Program-made: the position numbers and the translations under genes
In this document: one piece after another, positions 14,901 through 28,400 of the stretch
Layout: every line of letters starts with the position of its first letter
Position numbering within the stretch: the first letter of the stretch is position 1
Notes under the pieces: generated by a model
What the model was told of the DNA's origin: nothing
Database searches by the model: none
What the model saw: only the letters and a program-made list of their open reading frames with translations
NCBI RefSeq assembly: GCF_030936135.1
Contig: NC_082606.1
Span: forward strand, 6,752,755 to 6,816,754
From: Gavia stellata
Lineage: Eukaryota > Chordata > Aves > Gaviiformes > Gaviidae
DNA length: 64,000 nucleotides
Direction of reading: 5' to 3'

Positions 14901-17900
14901 AGAGTTTTGAGCACGTAAATGTTAAACTTGAAAACTCCTTCCCCTGCCGCGGTAGGGTGGTCACACCAGAGCAGCACAGACGTCAGTCTCATTCTCACTA
15001 ACGAGGTTGGGGGTTTGTCTTCAATTACGGAGACCCTTTTTTTTTCTCTCCCCCCTTTCTCTTGTGTGGCTGAATAGTGAGTGGGGGGTGTGAGTGGAAT
15101 AACTTTTTCCGATGTAGGTTTAGCAAATGCACAGTATAGAGCTGTGTCGCAGAAGTTAGAGTTGCTTTCTAGTGCCTTCTATTTTAGTTCCTCCTTATTG
15201 CCAGCTACTAATGTAATGCACTAAGTAGTAATTGATTATTTCTGTATGCATATCTAAATCTTACAAAGGAATATTGATTTTATTTAGGCAGGGTATAAAT
15301 TCTTTTTGACTGTTGTCTGACAAGTCAGTATCTACCTTTAAATGAATCTCAGTGATTCAGAAATGCAGATTCTTCTACTGTGGAATTTAAAGTAGTCTCC
15401 TCAGAGATGGAAGCAAGAGTGTTTTCAAAAGTTTTCTCTTTTGGCTGACTGATTTCTCTGTGATTTGATGCTGAGAGAAGGGAGTAAAAAGAGACCAAGA
15501 ATTGACTTGTTATTAATTAAAGTCCTCGCATCACCTCATTATGCAAGCTTGCAAGTGATACGGTTTGGATGTCTGTCTTCAGATCTGGGAAATGTTTCCT
15601 GGGGTCATGGCTAGTGTGACCACATGGGGTTATAAAAACATTTAGAAGTTATAGTGAGCTGCACCATGTGGATGTGTGTACTTTTGGCTTGCTGTAAAAA
15701 TCAAATGTGAAAAATACTCTTAGAGGCACCTCTTTTAATACTTTGAACCTTGGAATTCACTAAGCTAACACTCAGTTAATGTTTCTGTTGAAATGGTGGA
15801 GGTGAAATGTAGAAAAAAGTAGGCTAACCTTTTTTTGAAGTTGATTTCGACTTTCTGAGACAGTATGCTATTCTTTGTCGATCAGGTACATAGTTCAATA
15901 GTGTGCTCATCATTGCAATTGTCTTGCAAAATAAGCCTTATGTTTATTCTACTTCAAATGCTGAGGTGGTGTTCAAGGACTGAATATAGGCCTTTGTATC
16001 GGATAGGCAAATATGACCATATAAATGCGTAACTCCTATTTATTTTTGTATTCTTCTGAGATCTCAAGGGTGAAAACCTAAAAAATAATTTTTGCAAGGG
16101 GTCTATAACTTTGTGAATAAGATGATCTTATGCATTCTGTTCTCTTTTCTCTTTTTTTAAGTACCTGGGACAGATTAGAGTCTCTGTTTAGCTATAAACT
16201 ATTTTTTTTTAAATGGCAATTTGTGATAGGCTTCTCAACACTGTTCTATTTGGTATTCCAGCACCTACCAACTAAGCCAACTCGATATTAATGAGAGAAC
16301 TCTGAAAATTATCACTTCTTCCAGGATAAAGGATGAGAACACTGATGTTTGACTTCCGGTGCAAGCAGTAATAATCTTCAGATGCAAACTTAAGTAGGTT
16401 TAACCTGGTGTTCTGGAAATGGGAATCCGTTCATTAGCTGTAGTGGAAGAGTAGTGGTTTTTAGTGATGTGTTCCCCTGTGATACTTTTTTTTCTTTTTG
16501 TAATATCATAACTTGCCTGCTGAGATACTTAAAGTGTAAAAGGCATTGTTAGCACCAAAGTCCAGTGGTTCCAGTAAGAGAGCAGAACCACATGACGATC
16601 GTGCATCCAGATGTTCTTTGATGTGTTTCTGACCTTTAGCTGGCTCCCAATCTTCCAATTCCATTTCTTTAAGTAAATTGAAAAGTAATGAGCAATGGAG
16701 AGTAAAAATGATCAGGCTTGCTGTTTTCAGAAACCATGACTTTTTCAGTTGGCCACGAGGAGTGCTAGGATCAGGTAGTAATTAATTGTTTTTCCTCTAC
16801 ATGACTAATAAATACTTGCATTATTATAATATCTTACATTTTTCAAGTTAAGCTTTTAGATCTTTGATTTACAGCTGAATTTAAAAGAGACTTTGGCATA
16901 GTAAAAACAGAAGATGTCAGCACTACCACAGCAGCTGTAGGAAAACTATTCTAAACTCTGCTTTAGTTTGTATAAGCAGAAATAGATTATTTCTTCCCAC
17001 ACTTTGAAAGCATTTATGATGCAAAATTATTCAGTAGTTAACTTTAAAGTCATCACTTTTTGACATTTCCTGAGAAGATTACCCTTCCTCCTTAATTTCT
17101 CATTCTTCTGGTTGACAAATGATTGCACTTTTGTAGGTGAGACTTTAAGTTGAAACATCCAAAACAACTACTTAGTCTGCATGTTAAGTAGGATGCTGAA
17201 AACCTAAATTCAAGCTTGTCTCACGTTGAACTTAGAACTTGCCTTGTAAGTTGTTTGCAATTGTACTATGTGGTATTTAGCAAATGATTGCTTTCAAATC
17301 TACCTTAATGAGAAGTTGCTGATGAGAATTCTATAAGTAATGCAAGAAGTGTTTTGTAAAAGCGTCTTAAACTTTGATTATAACATGAGTAACTTTTAAA
17401 CTCTGTGCCTGTCTTCATGTATCAAGTTTATCCCAATGTAATGAAATACATGCAGGTAGGAATTGCTTCTGCACTGAAATGCTGTACATCTGAAATTAAT
17501 AGTTGTTGCTTGGTGTTTGGTATTCTTCAAAAGTGTGGTGAGACAACTGTTTAAATCTTAGAGCAAAACCCTACTTTAAACTGTCTTGTGGGAACTGATT
17601 GTGAACGCAGTGCAGGCGAGCTCAAGGGTAGCATCTTACAGCCACCAGCACAGTGATAGGGTTGGTTTGTCATGTTTTTTTACTGTCAGTTTCCTTCGTT
17701 TCTTCATCTGTCCCTTAAGAATAAAGTAATTGGTTTAGATTTTCTTTTAGGTTTAGTGTCTGTTTGTTTATAGTGAACTGCATATTTGCATCAGATGGTC
17801 TGTTCCATGCTGACTGTAACCACTGTATTCTCTTGACTGCGTAGGGTACCTCGTGAAACTTCTCGTGCTTCATCTCAGTGTCCTGAAACAAATGCATAAA

Positions 17901-19403
17901 GAACTATGCACATATTCACTGTTACTACTGATTAACATATGATCTTATCTCCAAGCAAATATTTAAAATTCATTGTTGCAAACACTCAGCAGGTTAGTAC
18001 CCAGGAGAAACTGTATGCTGAGAATATTAACATCTTAATGAAAGAGAGGCCATGTTTCATGAGGAAAGACATATGATTCAAGGAGCAAGAAACTACTCCA
18101 AACAGCGTATTAGTCAAAAAGGACAAATAGAAAGAGGGAGAGCTGGGAGGACAATTGCAAGGGGCAACTTTTTGGAGATTGTGTGCACAGGCACATATTG
18201 CCAGCAGCTGAGCAGTGCAGGGGCTGAACGATTCAAACAAGGAGAGTCTGACCCTTAAGAGGAACCAGGTTGCTACCTTCTAGAAATTTTATTTCAATTT
18301 TCTGGGTGAGGGAAGTGGGGAAATGTCAGAAATAAGCTTAAATTTGGGTCATCAGTGCTTAGTTTGTCTCTGGTACTGCAATTTTAGAAAAAAAATCAGT
18401 ATTTTCATTTTTTTATTGATCAGCTTGTGTAGGGTAGCTTTAAGCATTGCAGGATGTTTTAAAATCAGTCTGTGGCTGTAATCGGGTCAGGAGAAGAGAA
18501 ATTGATATTTGTTGTGAAAGGTGATCCTACAGAACAGTAAGTGTAATTTGTTTCTTCTTAGCCATGTAAAAAATAAATTGCCTGGCTTAGCAGTATGATT
18601 GCATTCAAACTTTGTATTTACTGGTGTTTGGTGTTGATTGCTGCTTTGCATTTAAAAATATCATTGTTTCCTGTTTTGATTAGTGTTGATTTTCTTAACA
18701 TCTTCATTGATAAGTTTACCTGTTCCTGCCAATTTTTAGAGCCAACACAGCCAAGAGCTTCAACTGTCTTGGACTCGTATGTCAGCAGAATGGTTTATTA
18801 TGTTCCATTATTGGGGATTCCTTGTGGCTGGTGATGGGTAAGCCTGGAGAAACACAGCTTGACTTGCACATCACAGGGTGAGTTCTCTGAAAACACTTTC
18901 TGAAATAGTTGTCTTTAAAGTGTTTGGGTTTTTTTAATAACTAGGTTGTATTTTAGATCAGACCATCTGGGTGGGTTTTTTTCTCAAAATATACACTTAG
19001 TATCTCTTACAGAATCGAGAGAGCAGTCAGGTTTCTTACAGTTTGGAGGGAACTGGTGTAATCCTAAATGATAGATCAGGTTGCTCAGGGGCTTGATTTT
19101 AATTGAGATGTTTTTCCTGCTTCAGCAGGGCATTGGACTACATGAGATCCCTTCCAACCTAAATTATTGTATGATAAATCATTCCAGAAGCAGTTTTGTA
19201 TGGAAAAAAAAAAGTTCCCTGGGGTTTTTTTCCTGTATAATACCTCAGCTTGGTGATAAGTGGAAGGATGGGAAGCTGCAAGTATGGGAATTACAATAGT
19301 ATTGAACTAGCATCTTCTGTTTATGTTCCTGCAGCTCCTCTTTAGCCCACTGTCCTGAAGACAAGAGGTTCTGGCTGATTAGGAGTCTCTATTAGCAATT
19401 CAG
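14461..19403 (+). other. BNIP2: BNIP2 intron 1
   Basis: First intron, about 4.9 kb, from the CpG island to the acceptor ATTCAG at 19398-19403. It is AT-rich, with no recognisable coding exon. Near its 3' end it carries an old CR1 tail (entered separately). Additional untranslated exons could be hidden here; none is supported strongly enough to call. Confidence 0.45.
19075..19176 (+). repeat. CR1 LINE 3'-end relic (+)
   Basis: Positions 19121-19175 match the typical CR1 3' end in sense orientation: a GGGCATTGGACTA-like segment, then GATCCCTTCCAACCT, then an ATTATTGTATGAT terminus resembling the ATTCTATGAT octamer tail. The left edge is uncertain because the copy is degraded. It lies about 230 bp upstream of the first BNIP2 coding exon and belongs to intron 1. 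Confidence 0.7.
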
Positions 19404-19415
19404 GTTTGCTGGAGA

Positions 19416-22400
19416 ATGGAAGGTGTTGAGTTTAAAGAAGAATGGCAAGATGAAGATTTTCCAAGGTTTTTAATATTTTTTTTAAGTAATGCAAGTCAAA
19501 TGCATAACATACAGAATAAGCTACCTATTTATCTTCCTGGTGAACTAACACTCAATAATAATCTTGACATGATTTCCATTAATACAGTAGTCTTGAAAAG
19601 GTTTTGTGGCATGTTTCCTTATGGTCTGGAAAGGGATCACTTCATGTTCTTGTGCAAGTTAAGTAATACAGGAATGCCACTGTTGAAGTTTCCAGTGTTA
19701 CTAAAATGAAAATTTCTAAGTTTGGCTTTGTTTTCTGTAGTAATCTTCTGCAACTACATTGTTTGCATATTATTACTAGTGTATGAAGGCCCAAATGTTT
19801 TATTAAGCAACATTTCTGAGCAAAGTTTTTAACAGTTAAGACTGCTGGTGATGTTCCGGCCTACAAAGAAACTAAAACAGCTGACTTCAGAGGCATTCTA
19901 TAATAACATGACTAAACTACTTCTGTAATGTATTTAACGTCATTTTTTCTCAAGCAAGAATATGACAAGTTTTATTAAGGATGACACACACTAATAGCAA
20001 CCAGTATTTTGGCATTTGTCAAATCAACAGATGGTCGCTTGAATGCTGCAAAGGAATTCTCTGCTACTTTGGTGCTTTGTTTACTGAAAGCTTGAACCTA
20101 AGCTATAAGTAAATTTAGTTCAGTACTATTCCGCAGTGGTTTTTTTAGCAGTGCATAAGTCTAAATATTTGGCATTTAGCTGGCTGTTTAAAAAAGAAAA
20201 AAAAAAAGTTTTGTAACAATAGTTTCTACTTTGTGAATTAGGCCCCTGCCAGAGGATGATCCTGTTGAGTCAGATATATTGGCTGCAGCTGGAACAGAAA
20301 GTGAAGCTGGTAAGAACATTCCACTCCAGTCAAGCTGACTGCTTCCTGCTTAGATGGCTGTTGTAAAGCTCCATTTTTGTTTTAGGATGGGGGGGTGGGG
20401 GGTGGTTGTGTGTGTTGGTTTGGTTTTTTTGAGTCAGGCTTGAGGAAACAGCATTCTAAATGACATTTTTGTATGTGAAGGGTGTTAGAAACATCTTGTT
20501 TAGAAAGAAGAGGGTTTTGTAATAAAATAGGAGACTCTTCATCCTCTCTGTGAACAGAGCTATCCAGGTAATACTGGACAAAAATGAATTATTGCGCTCA
20601 CTTCCTGACCTGTCTTAAAATCTTGGCTCATTATTTGGCTTCTGTGCATCAGTTAGGGCCTACCTTAATTTTGCTCCACATTTCAGACGTTTGTGGCCTG
20701 TTAAGAATGTTGTCCGTCCAAATGGTCAGAGGGGAGATAATACAGATAGGGTTTTTTTACTTTTTACTTTTTTTGGAGCTTGTCTGTCTGCTTTAGTTGT
20801 GGTATTTCCAGTGCTGGATCAGTCATTTTATTTTATTTCCTGCTTTCAACTGCTGTCTAAATCACGCAAGTATTTGCCTTGTGTCTCAAAGTATGCCGTG
20901 TATTCACCTAATAGGTTCTTTAATTTTCTGTCCTCACTGTTGTCTGTCAGCCTTCTTTTTATTTCATCAAAGATGGTTATGGTGTTACCAATACCTAACA
21001 AAAACGAGGGCTAGGAACATGAATCTATTGCATTATTTGCAAGACTTATTTAGTGTAATATCTAGAACAACTTGTGGTACGCTTTGGTATAGCTAGTATA
21101 GGTAATAGTTGCTTAGGTGGTGGCAGCACTTCAGGTTTTTCTTCTGTAGGGAGTATGGTGGTCTACCACTGTGATTATAGTGTGTATGCAATTGGGTAAA
21201 CTTATGGCCTTGAGGACTTGAGAACTTTGACCTCCAAGTGCTGTTCTTTTCACCCTGTGTTTGATTCTTATTCCAAAGATACATTGTTTAAGTTATGGAC
21301 ATTAACTTACAGTGCTTCTGAGAAAGCACTGTGCTCTTCTGTCTTGTTAATAGGCTTATCTAAACTTGCTTTACCTTTGAAAATAAATAAATTGTTTTTT
21401 TAAATACAGAGGTTAATGGAACCAAAGTGAGGAAGAAACTAATGGCTCCAGATATTAGCTTAACTTTGGATCACAGTGAGGAATCTGTTTTGTCTGATGA
21501 CTTGGATGAGAGTGGAGAGATTGATTTGGACGATTTAGATACTCCTTCAGAAAATAGTAATGAGTTTGAATGGGAAGGTAAGTATTTTGTTACTTTCGTC
21601 TGATGCCCTGAAATATTTCTATTTTCTTATGTCCAGGTCAACAGTTTTTCAGGTGGGAAATAACTATGACGCAATATTACAAGAGGGAAAATATAAAGGG
21701 AGTGATTAGATTAGAAATTGGAATAAGCACAATGAATTTTTGAAGAGCAAATCAGACTTTGACTGATGAATAAACAGGCAACATAATAATAGTTGTAGGT
21801 CCAAATAAACTTGGGTGATTGTCATTAAACACCTGTAAGACTCTAAGTTATGGAAAATCCTCTCTGTTGCATTATGTATTTAAGAACCAACCTGGGGAAA
21901 AAAAAACCCAAAGATGTTTTACATGTATTACAGATCAGTTTTAAATGAAGGTGAACCATATAAAGGGGATATAGATTACCTAGTCAGAAATCGATGAATT
22001 GGAAGCCTTTGTATTTAAGGAGGACTGAATGGTATTTTTAAAAAATACTGAGTAACACCTGATCTCATATCTTACTGTGGTGAGAATGGCAAAAGGTCAG
22101 TAGCCTTAGAGATTGCATGCTTTCCGCATTGACTGGAAGTGGTAGAAGAGCCTTTCTTTTGTGTTAAGGAATTCTGAAATGACTTGATAGGGAGTTAACT
22201 TAGCTATAGCCACACTAGTAATGATCTTAAAATTAAGAAATTAATAGATGCTTCATCTTATTCTTACAGGCAAATCCTGGAGATTCTAATAGGTTTTATT
22301 TGAAGTATAAAAGTTCTGTGTTAAAGTTGTGAGTTAAAGCACAGCTTCTAAACTTGCACTTTAATTATGTTTTAAGGCCCTTTTATGTAAGTCAAGAACT

Positions 22401-25400
22401 GTTGTGTTGGTCAAGTAGTTGGAGTCTTTAACTTCGGTAAACTTCATGACTTAAGAATGTCTCTAATAAGTAAACATGTAAACTCATTTTTTTTTTTTAT
22501 TCTGGAAATAAAATAAAATTTTAATTCCTGAGTAAACAGGAAGCTCTCTTTTCACTGTTTCCTGTGAAACGTTATCTGTTCTTCATTCCAAGATAGCTTA
22601 TAAATGGAGAAAGAAACACTCTTTAGAATAAGGGTTTTTTTAAAATAGCTAAAGGCATATTGCAGGTGAAGTTTTCATAACAGACTGTGGGTTTACCTGT
22701 GTAAAAGGATTTTCATCATTTTAGTGAAGAAGAATTGGTATTTAGGATTAGTTGTGCAATGATGCCAAGGAAATGTTCCGGATATTTGTGCATTGTTTTT
22801 AAAAGTGGCTGAAAAGGGTTTCTGTCTTTTCTTCCTTTAATGCTGCTGCCTTCATTTTCCTGGAAGGATAGTTTCAATTAACAGCTTTGTCTTGGGAACA
22901 GACAACTAACTTGCAGTAGGTTTTTCTCGCTTTGGGTAAGGTCTGTGCAACAAAGTCAAGAATCATAATTTAATTGGAGCAAATTGTTTTACAGATTGCT
23001 GTCGGCATAAATTTCACATATATTGATTGCACACATGTGAATTAGATTTAATTTCTAATAGATTTGCCTGCATGTCTGCTTGCAAGGTACTGTCAGTGTT
23101 TTAAATCATGCTTTTATGTAAATCTGTGATCAAGCAACCTGTGTAATTATCATTGGAGTTAACCACTTTGTCTATTTTGGTGAAATTCATCAAGGTCTGC
23201 GTTCTGAAAGCCTACAATTAAATAGGATTCCTACATGAATGGAAATTTGTCATGTACTTGGACATAGAAAATTACAGTCAATGGATAACTGCCAACATAA
23301 AAGTATTTTGATAAGATATATATGACACCTATGAGATCCTATTTAGCAATGACTGAAGGAACTAAGTCAGCTGATACGTCTGTCTGGCTAAAGAATATTA
23401 AAATAGATGAGATAGCAAAGTGGTTAACCTGTGGTGTAATTGTTTGTCACTATACATAGTATTCATAATGGATCTTGAACATGTTTTAACTTTGGCAGAT
23501 GATCTTCCAAAACCAAAAACTACTGATGTAATTAGGAAAGGATCACTTACTGAATACACTGCAGCGGAGGAGAAAGATGATGGTCGACGCTGGCGAATGT
23601 TTAGGATTGGAGAACAGGACCATAGGGTGGACATGAAGGCAATTGAACCATATAAAAAAGTTATCAGTCATGGTGGTAAGGATTAGTGATGTGTCGAGGG
23701 GAACTGTTGAGAAACTACTTCTTTAAGCTGAATTGGGGTGGCACAGGAAGAGCTTTGGTCGTAAAGACTCATGTGATGATTCATTTGTTGCAGCATTAAG
23801 GCATATGGTTGATTTAATATTTTTTCCCTATTAAACTAAAGTTCCAAAATGTACACATGTTCAGATGAAGCTACTAACATGCACATATGTAATAAGATGT
23901 ACTTATCTGTTCTATACTGTCAGTGCTACCAGTATAATTTTTTGGTTTTAAGAGTGTTGAAAGCATTAACTGTAGATCTAACTGTAGATCTACTGAGGCA
24001 TAAATCAATTTAATGACTCTTCCCAACAGTCTGCGAAGTTTAGGTTGGAAGAAAAGTTGACTATATAAAATGCTATTAAATATACTGAGATGTTATACTG
24101 AGATGTTGATTGTAGGTATAGCATTTGATTTACATCAACTTCAGTTATTTAGAAGTAGACAAACTTGAAAAAGAAATCTTGAGGTTTTCTGTAACTGTAT
24201 GAATCCGTCCATATAGAATAGATGTTTGTAAATCTCTAAGGTAAATAATGAAAATGCTTACTGAATATGCTTTACTTTGTGTAAATGTAGTCAATGTATA
24301 GTCACCTTGGTCACTACTGCTGCTTTTTTCTTTGGTTTTAGGTTATTATGGTGATGGGTTAAATGCCATTGTTGTGTTTGCTGTTTGCTTTATGCCTGAA
24401 AGCAGTCAGCCTAACTACAGATACCTAATGGACAATCTATTTAAGTAAGTCATCATCTGCCTCTGAATACTGTATTAATTTCACATTGTGAAACTTCGCT
24501 CTTTAATGTAAGGGCCATTACTTCTCTCTCTTTTTTTAATGAAGCTTTTTATATTTCAGTGAGGGAAAGGTAACAAATGGAAAAGCAACTACATCTGCTT
24601 TCAGGGGAAGGAAAAAAATTATTAGATGTTGCTCAACACTGTTGCCAACCCTATATTTTTAAAATCTATTTGAGCACTACTAGGAATTACTTAATATCCA
24701 CAGATCTTCACTTGAAAGTGTTCTTTGCTTGTCTCTGCAGGTATGTAATTGGCACTTTAGAGCTGTTAGTAGCAGAGAACTATATGATAGTTTACTTGAA
24801 TGGTGCAACAACACGGAGGAAAATGCCAAGTTTCGGCTGGCTTAGGAAATGTTACCAGCAAATCGATAGAAGGTAAGAAGCTCTGCAGTGTTTTCTTACA
24901 ATATTCACATGCTCAGTGATATAGATATTTAGGAAAAACTGTTGTTTAATGTGGTGTCTGGTACCTACTGGTTAAGATTTAATTAAGCAAATTGCTTGGT
25001 GTATTGAAAACCTCTTCCTAAGCTAGACAATGTGGAATAATGCTGCAGCCATACCTGGTTTTATTTGTTGGGGGTTTTTTGTTGTTGTTGTGAAAATAGT
25101 AGTTAGAATACTGAATACTGTTACCATGTAGAATATCCTTAAAACTTCATATATTAATACGATAAGGTAATAAGGGGGGTCCTTCATGAAGCACTTCGTC
25201 ATTAGTTGTGTAAAAAGATTCAAAGAAACTTCTCTCTGGAATGTTATTTCCTTGTTGTTGTTGTCAAACTGATACTGCATCTTAAATTTTGACTGCACAG
25301 TTGTGTGGTATTTTTTTCTTCTGGCAGATGGTTATTTCTAACAATGGAATGTCAGAATACTAGATTTATGATAAGTGTGCTTGCAAAACCATACTTTTTC

Positions 25401-28400
25401 ATGCTGCCTTTTTGTTCTAGTAATTTTGTCTGCTGTTTGAATTCTTCAGGTTAAGGAAAAATCTGAAATCATTAATCATAGTTCATCCTTCTTGGTTCAT
25501 CAGAACACTTCTGGCCATCACAAAACCTTTTATTAGGTAATACTCAGGAAGCTATTGCTTTTTTTTGTTGTTAAAAAAAAAAGATCCTAACAACTGTTTA
25601 CTTTAAACTTCAAAACCTGTTTTAATATTGACCTACTGAAAAATTTTTAAGTTGTAACTGTACCCTGCATTTGTTCTTCCACAGCTCAAAATTCAGCCAA
25701 AAAATTAGGTATGTCTTTACCCTGGCAGAACTAGCTGAACTCATCCCCATGGAATACGTTGGCATCCCAGAATGCATAAAACAGTACGTTTTATTATTCA
25801 AACATGTTCTACACTGATCATGTTTTAGAACCAGTATATATTGTATTCAATGATTGGTTTGAATGTAATACTTTGCATTTAATAAAATTTAATTTAACTC
25901 AGATCATTGCTATCTCTAGGAGGAGTATCCATGTTTGACCACATTGGTAACTACAGTTTGGTATGCAGTAGCATGGATAGTCAAAATGTTAATGTATAGG
26001 GATTTTCACAGATAGTGCCTTAGGTAATTACCAAATTACGGTGTATGAATTAGTCTTCTAGAGACAAGGCCTTATTCCAGTTGTTCTACCCCTTAGTGTA
26101 CTAAACTGGCTTGTGAGTGAGAAATTCTGGGCATGTTGATACTGAGGTTATCTGTAGAATCTGCACTGTTCATGCTAAAATGTGGAATAAGTTACGTGGT
26201 GAAATATCACTTGGGTTGGGATTTAATTTAAAAGAAGAGCTGTGGTGGAAAAATGCTGAATCCCTACCCGTAACAGTTCTGAAACTACTTTGGTGAAGAG
26301 GTGAAGGCAGCATCAATGTACTTGGTTTTCTCCTCTTCCTTCCCTCCAGATATAAATACCCATTTTAACGCCAGCTTAAAACAACTCTGCTTTCAAATAT
26401 GATGATGATGATACTTTTGTCAGTAGCATTTGTAGGTGCAGTAATAGAGTAGAAACCATGAACTTGGGTCTTAAAAAAGCCAGATGAAAATACTAACAAT
26501 TCTGGTGATAAATTGATCAGCCTATTAGAGGGCATAACATACAAAACCTACAGAGCATGCATCGCAATAGGTGATCACGGACTGGGAACTCTGTAAGGAA
26601 AGATGGCATAGTCTCACTATGGGGACAGAAGGGCACATCCATGTTGGACAAATCCACAAATCCCGCTCCCACACCTCTGCAAATGGCTGGTTCTTGCAGT
26701 AAACATTCAGCTGCTATCAGCTGCACAATTTAACTTTTTATAAAATGGAGAAAACGCAATTTTCTTGGGGCGGGGAGGAAAGACAGGGCAATGCTGAAGC
26801 AGTGTTGTGCTATCTTTAGAATACTTTTTTTACTGGGGCTTTTGAAGGATGTATTATGAATACTCAGACTGTCATTCCAAGTCTTAAAAGACTCCTTTCT
26901 GTATTGATGAACCTTTAACTGTTCTGCAAAGGCTGAACTTGGTTGACTTAGGGAGTTAATTCTCAGACTTCTGTGGAGGATTATATCTGGCTTCAAACTG
27001 GTATAAATACAGACTTGAAATTTTAGTGGTGAATGTTAATGCTGTACAAGAAGTTGTATTGAATTCATATGTTATGTCATAGTAACTGAAACTTAATGCT
27101 TCTTGTTTAATGCTTATAAATGTTAGAGGTACAATATGTTTTTTTCTTAATTATATCAGTTTCAAAACTTGGTATGTTTCTACAAACGGTACTGACAGTA
27201 ATACCAGTTTGCAGCTTCTGTTGAATTTGGCCTTTATATGTTATATTTACTGAAATCGAACTTTTCCTCACCAAGGTATGAAGAAGAAAAGTTTAGAAAG
27301 AAACAGAAAAGGTATATTCATATTTTGATTAGGGTTGCATCTAGATAAGACTATTTGCACTGCAACTAACTCCCAGTTGATTGGCTTGCATAAAGGAATA
27401 AGCATTTGTAAATATAAACATGCACTAGTGACTAAGTTTTTATGCATGAAAGTGACTATACTGCCTGCAAGTACAGTATATAATCTAAAAGAACTCATCC
27501 TGGAAATTCAAACAGATATTTGTGAATAGTCTCTATTCTATTACATGAGATTCTCACTTTTAAGGGCGTACGTGGATTCTCAACTGAATCTTCAAAAAGC
27601 AAAAGTAGTGCTTCTGTATGAATCGATTAAATCAAGTTTCATTGTTTCTAACAAGAAGTAATGTCTGAAGGAAGCGCTGGTTTTAGGTGCTAAGCTGTAG
27701 TTATGCATCAGAGAGATGCAACTTGGGAAGAAGTTCTAATCCTGAATCTTGTATTTTGTATTTTTTGTATTCACTACCTTTTTAGTTATTAACTTGCACA
27801 GATGCAATCTAAATTAGTATTTTTAGTGCTGTTTGTATTTGCAGTGCCCATGTTCCTTGCTAATAAACATTGGATTTTCATTTTGTTAATTTTCAGTCTC
27901 CTGCTAACTATTCAAGCTATTCCAGCAGCTGATGGAATTTTTTAATGGATACGTTATTTTTTCACTCTATCCCTAACAAACGTTCTGAAAGGTTTTGCAA
28001 CTAACTTTGCTTTTTTTAATTACTTTTTCTGTGTGTGCATAACAATTAAGGGAGGCTTATCGTCTAAGCTGGGTAGTGGACATAGAGAGGAACACTGAGG
28101 TATTAAAAGGAGTTTAAATTATTTCTAAAAGCTAGCAGGTAAAGCTAGTGACAAGTGTTGAACATTCTCTAGGAATTACTCCAATTAAGTGATAAACTTG
28201 CAGTGTGTAACCTGAAGTACTAAGCCTGTCAAATTTAAGAAACCCTTTCAGTACGTGTTGAACAACAGTTCTACTTGATCCGCGCCACCCCCCCGCCCCA
28301 GCGTGCATAATTTGTCCCAATTCTGTTGTGAGGCCTGTTGTATTCAGGATGTAAACATGAGACATTAAAACAGTAATGTAAAAACTTTCAAAAAATCTCC

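Noticed and set aside
13848-15001. Open frames up to 212 codons on both strands
   Set aside because: Same artefact over the BNIP2 CpG island; no conserved domain or start context.
19416-19709. 97-codon uninterrupted frame beginning MEGVEFKEE
   Set aside because: Only the first 50 nt are BNIP2 coding. The frame then reads into the intron past the donor at 19465/19466; the true continuation is at 20242.
21309-21332. Perfect 9-bp hairpin in a BNIP2 intron
   Set aside because: Stem far too short for a microRNA precursor, and no further pairing outside it.
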